From: an uncultured Candidatus Saccharibacteria bacterium
Lineage (GTDB): Bacteria > Patescibacteriota > Saccharimonadia > Saccharimonadales > Saccharimonadaceae
DNA length: 64,000 bases
Assembly (NCBI GenBank): GCA_938017675.1
Contig: CALIJB010000026.1
Coordinates: forward strand, 1-64,000
Direction: 5' to 3'
The notes under the pieces were generated by a model, which saw nothing but the letters and a program-made list of their open reading frames with translations, was not told the DNA's origin and did not search any database. Within the stretch, counting starts at the first letter, position 1. Each line of letters starts with the position of its first letter. The position numbers and the translations under genes are program-made. Shown here in pieces: positions 15,422 to 22,285 of the stretch.

Positions 15422-17020
15422 CTATACCTGCGGTAAAACATCGCCGTTGACACTAGTGGTAAGCGATCGCAGATTGTCGCCGACTTTGACGCCTGGATTC
15501 ATAATACCGAGCGGATCAAAAACTTTTTTGATAGCCGCGTACATTTCGCGAGTGCGAACGTCAAGGTGTTTATACGCGAAATGCGCTGCGATCCGACCCT
15601 CGGCTGCTTGGCCAATGAGCGCGCCGTCATATTTAACAGCCAAATTAGATAATTCGTCAAAAATCTTGAATAATTTTTGCTTGTCTCCAACTTGACGCAG
15701 CGACAGTACCGGATGAACCGTGTAAGTTTCGGTTAGCACGTGCCCAGAAATAGGCATATTACAATGCAGACGACCAGCCAAAACTGTTAATGCTTTGGTA
15801 AATTCATCGAAACGCGCAGCTGGAATATAAATATCACTATACAAATGCGGCGCAAAAGCTGGGTTTTTGTCAGGCAATTCGGCATAGCGAGCAATATCAA
15901 GTGCCGATAACAGCGCGTCATCGGTCGCGTCTTCGCTAGAAACGAATTTGACTCCCTCGGCACTGCTGAATGTCTTCTGGATTTTTTTGAGGTTACGAGC
16001 GCGAGTGCGAGCATTAAAATCGTCAAATCCGGCGATAATGACTGCTTGCGGGTCGGCTCCGTCTAGGTTAAACCAGTCAAAGCGCCGGCCAGCAGCAGCG
16101 GCAGCGCTAAATAGCTGAGCGTCAAAATACTCGGCAAAAGCTGCGCCGCTATCGCGCAATATACGCATAGCGTCATTGGCTACGCTAGCCGAAGCAAATA
16201 CTAGCGCAAAGACTTCGTTGCTCTGGCTACGAAATTCGGTGCGCAAAATCATCTCGCTGATAATACCTAGCGTACCCTGCGCACCGATGAATAGCGGTGT
16301 CAAGTCGAACTGATTTCCTCTCTTGACAGAGGCTATAGAGCTATAGCCAGACTTATCATATTCTGGCAGAGCAGTAATCACGTCGTGGTATTCGTCAATG
16401 ATTGCGTCAATGCCGCGGTAAATATCGCCCTCTAGATTCTGCAGGCCTTTCTTGCGGCTAAGTTCGCGCCGGCCAAGCGGGCCTGTCTGCAAAATATCGC
16501 CATTTGCCAAAACGATCTCGAGCTGGCTGACAAAGGCGCTCAAGTCGCCGTATTTACCGCTAGCCAATCCAGCCAGATTGTCGGCGATAGCTCCGCCAAC
16601 TGTTCGACGCGCATCTAGGCCGTCGAGCGGCGGGATGTTAACGCCCTGCAGGCTTAGCGCTTGACACAGGGTTCCAATGGTCGTGCCGGGCTGCAGACGA
16701 ACTAACCGCTGCTTGGTATCATACTCAAAAACATTATTAATGTGCCGCGACATATCGGCTATCGCCCCGCGGCCAATCGCGCCGCCTGTAGTTCCGCGGC
16801 CTGAACCGCGGGCAGTTATTGCCTGAATATGCCCGCGTTCGGCTAATTGCCATGACAACCGCGCCGTTTTGCGAATGTCGTCGGTGTTGCGCGGCGCGAC
16901 GATCATCTCTGGCGCTAGGCTCAATACTCCAGCATCGTTAATATAAGCCTGCCGCACATCGGGCCGGAAGTCAATCTCTCCTAGCAAATGTCCGCGTAGG
17001 TAATTAGCAATTTTGCTCAT
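15422..17020 (-). CDS. FAD-binding oxidase of the D-lactate dehydrogenase / glycolate oxidase (GlcD) group
   Basis: An N-terminal FAD-binding-4 (PCMH) domain (about residues 30-220) with ITARGSGRGTTGGAIG and TVGGAIADNLAG, the two FAD pyrophosphate-contact regions, followed by the C-terminal oxidase domain that ends DPLGIMNPGVKVGD, a typical family ending with the conserved asparagine. It probably oxidises a 2-hydroxy acid such as D-lactate; the electron acceptor is unknown and no respiratory partner lies nearby. 532 aa, usual length. Fermentation-linked lactate oxidation would fit with the malic enzyme at 48009, but that is inference. Confidence 0.8.
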   Translation of the reverse strand: MSKIANYLRGHLLGEIDFRPDVRQAYINDAGVLSLAPEMIVAPRNTDDIRKTARLSWQLAERGHIQAITARGSGRGTTGGAIGRGAIADMSRHINNVFEYDTKQRLVRLQPGTTIGTLCQALSLQGVNIPPLDGLDARRTVGGAIADNLAGLASGKYGDLSAFVSQLEIVLANGDILQTGPLGRRELSRKKGLQNLEGDIYRGIDAIIDEYHDVITALPEYDKSGYSSIASVKRGNQFDLTPLFIGAQGTLGIISEMILRTEFRSQSNEVFALVFASASVANDAMRILRDSGAAFAEYFDAQLFSAAAAAGRRFDWFNLDGADPQAVIIAGFDDFNARTRARNLKKIQKTFSSAEGVKFVSSEDATDDALLSALDIARYAELPDKNPAFAPHLYSDIYIPAARFDEFTKALTVLAGRLHCNMPISGHVLTETYTVHPVLSLRQVGDKQKLFKIFDELSNLAVKYDGALIGQAAEGRIAAHFAYKHLDVRTREMYAAIKKVFDPLGIMNPGVKVGDNLRSLTTSVNGDVLPQV

Positions 17021-17147
17021 ACACCCTCATCTTCATATAAATCTATTTTAGCATAAGCTGCAGTAATTTTTCGCGAATTTGTTAGAAGTTTGCTATAATT
17101 ATTTGTGCAAGCAAAATACGTGCGGTTTGCACGGCTGCGGCGTGCCG

Positions 17148-18803
17148 CTAGAGCTTGCAAACGCTCGCGGATGTGGTGGAATTGGTAGACACGCATGCCT
17201 TAGGAGCATGTGCTTTCGAGCGTGAAGGTTCAAGTCCTTTCATCCGCACCATTTCAGAGTAAAAATCCAAATCGTCGCCTTTGCGGGCGATTTTTTGGTT
17301 TACATTTCTTAATTCTTGCCACAGGCAAAAACCACTTTCCGCCCCCTTTCGGAAAGTGGTTTTCGAGCTTGCGCTTGTAGGGGTTTGGGTGATGGTTTTG
17401 TTATGTAAAAATAGGTTCGAGCCAAAGATTTCTGCGAGAACAACTTTTTGTCCATCAAAATCGTTAGATTTTAATAAATAACAGATAGATTTTGCAGTTT
17501 CTAGCCACTTTGTCATCGGTTCTATCCAAGCATTTTGGTTGGCTTGTAAATTAGCCAAATTTTCTTCTAGACTTTTCTTTTGGCTTAAAATCTCGCTCTT
17601 TTTAGTCAGAAAAGTTTGACGATCAATGTCCTGATCTAAATAGCTATCTAGTAAAATCTGTTGTTTATTGGTCAATTTTGTGATTTGCGTTCGCAAATCG
17701 TCCAGTAAAGAAACATTGCCAGCGATTTCGGCTTGCTCGTCTTGTTCGATTCGCTCATTCATAAAAGCAAATATCTTTTCGCTCATTGCATACTTGTCAA
17801 GTAATGCCGAAAGCTGGGGCAACAAATCTTTTTCTCTAATTGGTGGGTTAGTGCATTTAATAGCTCGCTTCTTACGAGAACAGCGGTAATAAGTCCAGCG
17901 GTGGAAATTGCCGTTTTTCTGAGTTCTAGTTTTAGTTTCGCTAGTAATACTCATGCCACAATCAGCACACTTCATCAGCCCCAAAAACGGCACGGTTGGC
18001 TTTTTTGCTCGTTTCTTGTGTCCACGCTCAGCAATCACTAGCTGGACTTTATCAAAAAGAGCTTTGGAAATAATTGGCTGGTGGCGGCCTTCGTAAAGTT
18101 CACCTTTATAGAGAAAGTGGCCATAGTAAAAGGAGTTTTGCAAAATAGACTTCACTTTATCGTCTTTGAAAACTTTGCCAGTTCTGGTAATTGCTCCATT
18201 GTCTCGCAAGAAATCTGCCAACTGGCTCATAGTTTGGTTGCCACGAGCATATTTTTCAAAAATCTCTTTTACAAGTGGTGCATAGCGTTTGTCTAAAACA
18301 ATAGTTTTACTGCGACTATCGTTTAAGTAGCCAAAAGGGGCTTGGCTGGGGAAGTCGCCGCTTCTCACTCTGGCTCGCAATCCTCGTTTGGTGTTCTCGG
18401 ACAAATTATCGACATAATATTTAGATTGACCAAACATAATTGACAGCATAAATTTGCCTTGCGAGGTATTTTCAAATTGGAAAACTGGAAATCGTAAATA
18501 ATTGAGTATGGTTTGATCGAGTAAATAGATAATTTGCCCACCATCTATCGAATTACGAGCCAGGCGATCTGGATGCCACGCCAAAATACCATTGGCTTCG
18601 CCATTTTCAATACGTTTTATCATGAAATTAAAGACTGGACGACCTGGCATTTTGGCAGTTCGTTTTTCTATGAGTTCGTCAATCACAACAAGTTTGTTAT
18701 CTCCCGCAAACTTTCGGAGTTCCGCAAGTTGAGCATCAATGCTCAAAACTTGTTTATCTTCCGTGTCGGTTGACTTGCGAGCATACAGAATGTATTTTTC
18801 CAT
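17148..18803 (-). CDS. Large serine recombinase (resolvase/invertase family integrase)
   Basis: Site-specific recombinase. The N-terminal resolvase catalytic domain (residues 1-140) has YARKSTD with the nucleophilic serine, and HPDRLARN. A 'Recombinase' domain follows (about 160-260), then a zinc ribbon (CADCG ... CSRKKRAIKC) and a long coiled coil (about 350-440). ATG 18803 follows AGAGGTGG. The reading frame has no stop at its natural end: it runs through inverted repeat IR1L and then backwards across tRNA-Leu(UAG), adding about 35 residues derived from the tRNA complement. This is the mark of an element inserted at the tRNA 3' end. The gene body, apart from its 3' end, lies between two 159-bp inverted repeats. 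A transcription attenuator precedes it. Confidence 0.9.
   Translation of the reverse strand: MEKYILYARKSTDTEDKQVLSIDAQLAELRKFAGDNKLVVIDELIEKRTAKMPGRPVFNFMIKRIENGEANGILAWHPDRLARNSIDGGQIIYLLDQTILNYLRFPVFQFENTSQGKFMLSIMFGQSKYYVDNLSENTKRGLRARVRSGDFPSQAPFGYLNDSRSKTIVLDKRYAPLVKEIFEKYARGNQTMSQLADFLRDNGAITRTGKVFKDDKVKSILQNSFYYGHFLYKGELYEGRHQPIISKALFDKVQLVIAERGHKKRAKKPTVPFLGLMKCADCGMSITSETKTRTQKNGNFHRWTYYRCSRKKRAIKCTNPPIREKDLLPQLSALLDKYAMSEKIFAFMNERIEQDEQAEIAGNVSLLDDLRTQITKLTNKQQILLDSYLDQDIDRQTFLTKKSEILSQKKSLEENLANLQANQNAWIEPMTKWLETAKSICYLLKSNDFDGQKVVLAEIFGSNLFLHNKTITQTPTSASSKTTFRKGAESGFCLWQELRNVNQKIARKGDDLDFYSEMVRMKGLEPSRSKAHAPKACVSTNSTTSASVCKL
17167..17251 (+). tRNA. tRNA-Leu (anticodon UAG), integration target
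   Basis: An 85-nt class II tRNA. The acceptor GCGGATG/CATCCGC carries A73 and encoded CCA (17249-17251). The anticodon loop CTTAGGA gives UAG. The T arm GGTTCAAGTCC is present. Inverted repeat IR1L begins in its last five bases (CACCA), so this tRNA is the attachment site of the recombinase element. The gene remains intact. Confidence 0.96.
17247..17405 (+). repeat. Inverted repeat IR1, left arm (159 bp)
   Basis: A perfect reverse complement of 18932-19090. It begins with CACCA at the end of tRNA-Leu(UAG) and contains the last coding part of the recombinase. Hairpin-forming blocks such as CCACTTTCC/GGAAAGTGG are inside. Together with the right arm it flanks the recombinase, so the segment 17406-18931 could invert. 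Confidence 0.92.
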
Positions 18804-18821
18804 TTTTCCACCTCTTAACTT

Positions 18822-18930
18822 AAAAAGCCGACTTGGTGCAACACAATCTAGATAAACTAAACTGTTCCAAGTCGGCTATTTAAGCCAAAAAATAAAGTTT
18901 ACCCGTAGATTGTGTTGCTCTTTTATTATA
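18822..18930 (-). promoter_or_regulatory. Promoter and attenuator/pseudoknot leader of the serine recombinase
   Basis: On the minus strand an extended -10 TGGTATAAT (-10 hexamer 18930-18925) starts a leader. It contains CAACACAATCTA (complement of 18906-18917), then AGCCGACTTGG (18877-18867), then TAGATTGTGTTG (18850-18839), then CCAAGTCGGCT (18836-18826) followed by five T's. The 11-bp GC-rich stem plus T run is a strong intrinsic terminator placed before the recombinase ORF. The interleaved 12-bp helix would form a pseudoknot or an antiterminator. This points to transcription attenuation of the recombinase. Confidence 0.75.
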
Positions 18931-18931
18931 C

Positions 18932-19090
18932 CATAACAAAACCATCACCCAAACCCCTACAAGCGCAAGCTCGAAAACCACTTTCCGAAAGGGGGCGGAA
19001 AGTGGTTTTTGCCTGTGGCAAGAATTAAGAAATGTAAACCAAAAAATCGCCCGCAAAGGCGACGATTTGGATTTTTACTCTGAAATGGTG
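18932..19090 (-). repeat. Inverted repeat IR1, right arm (159 bp)
   Basis: A perfect inverted copy of 17247-17405. Its last 5 bases (TGGTG, 19086-19090) are also the first 5 of IR2L, so the two repeat systems abut at a shared core. Confidence 0.92.
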
Positions 19091-19227
19091 AGATTCTACG
19101 CCCACGCTAGAACCTATTTTAGCACAAAGTCGCAAATCTGAGTAATCAGAGCAAAGCTCTGTTCGGCGGGTCGCCCGCGCCCCGACCCGCCGAAATGCCA
19201 CCAAATAACTGAAGCTAGTGGATTTTA
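19086..19227 (+). repeat. Inverted repeat IR2, left arm (142 bp)
   Basis: A perfect reverse complement of 20675-20816. It contains nested palindromes (CAGAGC/GCTCTG; TCGGCGGGTCG/CGACCCGCCGA) that could terminate the WYL gene, whose stop codon lies at its inner end. Confidence 0.92.
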
Positions 19228-20121
19228 TGAATAATGATCTATCATTTTGCGTACTTCGATGAGTAAATCATCTTTTAGCTTTCTCGGCTTAACAATCTCG
19301 ACTTCGGTTTCAAACGAAAGCAAAAAGCCGATCAGCCAGTTATCATATGGCAACTTAGTCGTAACTGTTAAATAACCACGCACATCCTGCTGGATTTCGG
19401 ATTGGCTGAATTCATCATATACTCGATACGCTACCACTGGAGAAAAACGCAAAACCAAATCGATCAGACTGTCCGAACAAGCTATTTCCTCTAGTGGCAT
19501 GACGACTATATCGTCAATATCGCTATCTCCCGCAATACTAACCTCTAGCATTCGGCTAAGTCGAAAAAGTTTTTGCTGATTTGATTTTTTCACACAGATA
19601 ACATACCATGCTCGCCCTTTGAATATCAATCTAAGTGGCGTAACTTTACGATTCGATACTTCTCCCGTACTACTAACATATCGGAAGGCAATTTGTTGTC
19701 GCTTCAGTATCGCATGACGAAGTGTATCAAACAAATTATTGTCATACTTGGATTGTCCCCAACGCGAAAAATCAACATCAATCCAACTGGGCGAAGGCTC
19801 ATTAAACAGCGCCGACAATCGCGATAAAGTCCCTTTGGTTTTGATATTTCCAGAAGCAGTAATATTCTGCAAAGCAAAGATTATCAACTCTTGTTCCTCT
19901 TTTGATAATGTAGTTTTGTCTAACCGAAAGCTGTCCATGATATAAATACCGCCATTTCTGCCTTTATCAGTAATGACAGGCACACCAGCAATAGATAGCG
20001 CCTCAATATCACGCAGGATCGTTCTTGTTGATACCTCAAAATACTCTGCGAGTTCGCGAGTAGTCATTTTTTTTCTGTCCAGTAAGAGATAAACGATTTC
20101 AAATAATCTACTTAATTTCAT
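19225..20121 (-). CDS. WYL-domain transcriptional regulator (DeoR-type HTH)
   Basis: An N-terminal winged helix-turn-helix (residues 1-60, MTTRELAEYFEVSTRTILRD) is followed by a WYL ligand-sensing domain (about 125-215; here the W is in RAWYVIC) and a C-terminal extension. Many WYL proteins control defence or stress genes. Start ATG 20121 is 7 nt after TAAAAT (leaderless); 13 extra upstream codons would overlap the operator. It is divergent from the clbS-like gene, with a perfect dyad between them, so it probably regulates both. The two genes together lie between the IR2 arms as a cargo unit. Confidence 0.85.
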   Translation of the reverse strand: MKLSRLFEIVYLLLDRKKMTTRELAEYFEVSTRTILRDIEALSIAGVPVITDKGRNGGIYIMDSFRLDKTTLSKEEQELIIFALQNITASGNIKTKGTLSRLSALFNEPSPSWIDVDFSRWGQSKYDNNLFDTLRHAILKRQQIAFRYVSSTGEVSNRKVTPLRLIFKGRAWYVICVKKSNQQKLFRLSRMLEVSIAGDSDIDDIVVMPLEEIACSDSLIDLVLRFSPVVAYRVYDEFSQSEIQQDVRGYLTVTTKLPYDNWLIGFLLSFETEVEIVKPRKLKDDLLIEVRKMIDHYS

Positions 20122-20135
20122 CGTACCTATTTTAA

Positions 20136-20167
20136 CATAAATATGACATGCTGTTGTCATATTTATG
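20136..20167. promoter_or_regulatory. Operator dyad between WYL regulator and clbS-like gene
   Basis: Perfect 13-bp arms CATAAATATGACA and TGTCATATTTATG around a 6-bp spacer TGCTGT. It lies between the -10 boxes of the two divergent genes (20129-20134 minus, 20171-20176 plus), which is the expected position for a regulator blocking both promoters. Confidence 0.85.
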
Positions 20168-20208
20168 CGATATAATAGTAAGTAGATATTAAATAGAAAG
20201 GAAATGTT

Positions 20209-20301
20209 ATGCCAAGACCATCCACAAAAGAAGATTTAATCAAACAAGCTGATGAAAATTTCGAAAAACTAATGGATCTCATTGAAGAAAGGGGCGAATA
20301 G
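20209..20301 (+). pseudogene. N-terminal fragment of a ClbS/DfsB-family protein
   Basis: Encodes MPRPSTKEDLIKQADENFEK and ten more residues before TAG. This is the typical first helix of ClbS/DfsB (DUF1706) four-helix proteins. The rest of the protein follows in another frame from 20304, so the gene is split by a frame change near GAAAGGGG (20287-20294), possibly with a small deletion. It has a good Shine-Dalgarno AAAGGAA. A programmed -1 shift or a sequencing error would give the same picture. Confidence 0.65.
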
Positions 20302-20303
20302 TT

Positions 20304-20687
20304 ATGTGTGGCACTCAAGACAAAAATGCTCGCGATGTTCTGATGCATCTGGTTAGGTGGCACGAAATGGTAATCGCATGGCATGACGACAATATGGCTG
20401 GAAAAAAGACTAATTTTTTGCCTGAGGGGTTCAACTGGCGAACTACACCGGAACTAAATTTTGAATTTTGGAATGAATATCAGAGCGTTAGTCTAGATGA
20501 AGCTAAACGCTTAGTGAAAGATACGCACCAAAGAGTCATGGATATTATAAAATCTCACAGCAACGATGATTTATTCAAGAAAAAGGTATATGACTGGACT
20601 GGCAGTTCATCGCTTGGTTCTTACTTAGTGTCGGCAACGGCCAGTCATTATGATTGGGCAATGAAAACTTTGCGTAAAATCCACTAG
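20304..20687 (+). pseudogene. clbS-like: ClbS/DfsB-family four-helix protein, main part
   Basis: 127 residues covering the remaining helices, with the family landmarks RDVLMHLVRWHEM, FLPEGFNWR and YDWTGSSSLGSYLVSATASHYDWA. ClbS of the colibactin island is a cyclopropane hydrolase that protects DNA; other members are of unknown role. It is out of frame with its first helix (20209-20301). Either it is translated from the ATG at 20304, with AAAGGGG 9 nt upstream, or the gene is inactive. The last codons are inside IR2R. Cargo of the tRNA-Leu element, controlled by the divergent WYL regulator. Confidence 0.7.
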
Positions 20688-20816
20688 CTTCAGTTATTTG
20701 GTGGCATTTCGGCGGGTCGGGGCGCGGGCGACCCGCCGAACAGAGCTTTGCTCTGATTACTCAGATTTGCGACTTTGTGCTAAAATAGGTTCTAGCGTGG
20801 GCGTAGAATCTCACCA
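20675..20816 (-). repeat. Inverted repeat IR2, right arm, ending at the element boundary
   Basis: A perfect inverted copy of 19086-19227. It ends in CACCA (20812-20816), the same core found at the tRNA end and at the IR1/IR2 junction, so this is the probable right end (attR) of the inserted element. The stretch on to 20896 holds no gene. Confidence 0.9.
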
Positions 20817-20896
20817 AGGAGATTCGATACACACTCTGAGGAAAATACGCATAAAAAATAACCCGTATATCGCGGGCTATTTTAATTCCCCAAAAA

Positions 20897-21460
20897 TCAC
20901 GAATTACACGATTCACGGCGGAAAGAGGTGAGGCAAGCATTTCCATAACTACGATTGTCCACCACAACAATTTCGTTTCCCAGATTTGGTTCCTCACCTC
21001 TTCCTGGATGTGATAATACCATAAGCCCGCCTGGTTTGAGAAGCCCAAAAAGTTTACTGACTGTGGAAAACTGCGGATTTTTGTATGGCGGATCGGCAAA
21101 TATTATGTCATACTTGCCTGCGCCGCCAGACTCAATCCACGAATTGACAGGGGCGCTAATAATTTTTGCTTCATTTTGAACGCCTAGCGAGGACACATTA
21201 TTGCTTAAGATTTTTTGGGCAATTTTATCGCGCTCGACAAACGTTACGCGGGCAGCACCGCGGCTGAGAGCTTCGAGACCAACCGCGCCAGTACCAGCAA
21301 AAGCGTCTAAAATCTGCGCGCCGTTAATCTCGTTGCCGATGCTATTGAACATAGCGTTGCGAATCCGCTCGCCCATCGGCTTGGTGCGAGTGTTGTTATC
21401 TTTAGGTGCATCTAGCAGTCGCCCGCCGAAACGCCCGGCGATTACTCGGATCGAGCTCAT
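20897..21460 (-). CDS. rsmD: 16S rRNA (guanine(966)-N2)-methyltransferase RsmD
   Basis: Rossmann-fold methyltransferase. The SAM motif ILDAFAGTGAVGLEALSRG and catalytic motif DIIFADPPY are present, and the N-terminal RVIAGRFGGRLLDAP is the family signature. It methylates G966 of 16S rRNA during ribosome assembly. 187 aa. Its start overlaps the stop of the upstream gene by 4 bp, so they are co-translated. The element right end lies 80 bp after its stop codon. Confidence 0.93.
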   Translation of the reverse strand: MSSIRVIAGRFGGRLLDAPKDNNTRTKPMGERIRNAMFNSIGNEINGAQILDAFAGTGAVGLEALSRGAARVTFVERDKIAQKILSNNVSSLGVQNEAKIISAPVNSWIESGGAGKYDIIFADPPYKNPQFSTVSKLFGLLKPGGLMVLSHPGRGEEPNLGNEIVVVDNRSYGNACLTSFRRESCNS

Positions 21461-22263
21461 TGGTGCGCCTCACGGTAGGCGCGGTACCAAAAATACGTGA
21501 TGACATTCGCGATCAGCGGGATCAGCGTTTGCCGCGTCTGCTGCGCTAGATGAGTCGTCCAGCCGCGCTTCCAGAATTCCTCGTACATGCCTAGCGCGTA
21601 GACTTGCTGCACTGCATCGAGAAATACCGTCTGCAAATCCTTATCATCTGCTAGTTTGAGCCAGATTGAATTTGGCGCCGAATCGGGAAACTTGGTCGTC
21701 TTGATGCTGGTAGCTACGCCTAGCTCAAATAGCAAATGTGTCGCAAATACACCCTTGGCACCCCAATACTCCCAGTTTTTGCTAAGAGTCTCGCGCATGG
21801 TCGAGCCTCTGATGATGCCTTTTTCGGCGATCGACGCCCGCTCGTTCTGAGGCCGTCCCCACAGCTCCTCGATCTTTTCACCTAGTGGATAATGATGCGC
21901 CGGTGTTAGTCCGTCGGTGATAGCATGCGCCATCCAGGCCGCCTCAAAGGCTGCCCGCACATTATTACGCTTCTTAAGCGCCTGCACCAAATTGGCGTAA
22001 TGATCCATAATCATCTCGACTAGCGCCGTATCGCTGGGGTCGCTGGGGTCGATGAAATGCCACGGCTCATCGACGCCTGGACTTTTGCGCTTGATGCCGT
22101 CGGGGCCGTTGTTGCCTTCGAAATGCAAAATATCCTTGGCAGAAGGAAAACCGCGGCCAACCCTTGATATTTTGCGCAAATCGCGGCGAGCAATCCGGTC
22201 GATTTTCTGATGCACGCCGATAAAGTTGCCCGAATGCGAACGAAATGTTGTCCCGCTGTACAT
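21457..22263 (-). CDS. Predicted zinc-dependent phospholipase C / S1-P1 nuclease-fold protein
   Basis: 268 aa, helical, with histidine/aspartate patterns typical of the zinc phospholipase C fold: SGNFIGVHQKID, DEPWHFIDP and AAWMAHAITDGLTPAHHYP. These would supply metal ligands for a trinuclear zinc site. No signal peptide is visible, unlike secreted members, so a cytoplasmic role on lipids or nucleic acids is possible. Leaderless start (TATAAT, 7 nt, ATG at 22263). It overlaps rsmD by 4 bp. Family assignment is from motif pattern only. Confidence 0.55.
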   Translation of the reverse strand: MYSGTTFRSHSGNFIGVHQKIDRIARRDLRKISRVGRGFPSAKDILHFEGNNGPDGIKRKSPGVDEPWHFIDPSDPSDTALVEMIMDHYANLVQALKKRNNVRAAFEAAWMAHAITDGLTPAHHYPLGEKIEELWGRPQNERASIAEKGIIRGSTMRETLSKNWEYWGAKGVFATHLLFELGVATSIKTTKFPDSAPNSIWLKLADDKDLQTVFLDAVQQVYALGMYEEFWKRGWTTHLAQQTRQTLIPLIANVITYFWYRAYREAHQ

Positions 22264-22285
22264 GCATTGTATTATAGCACGAGAG

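Noticed and set aside
17406..18931. Transposon interpretation of the inverted repeats
   Set aside because: There is a serine recombinase rather than a DDE transposase, the repeats end at a tRNA CCA, and no target-site duplication is visible, so an attachment-site explanation fits better.
20761..21099. 112-aa minus-strand ORF overlapping rsmD and IR2R
   Set aside because: It lies in another frame of rsmD; its end only shows what a recombinase tail would look like after joining to arm 2.
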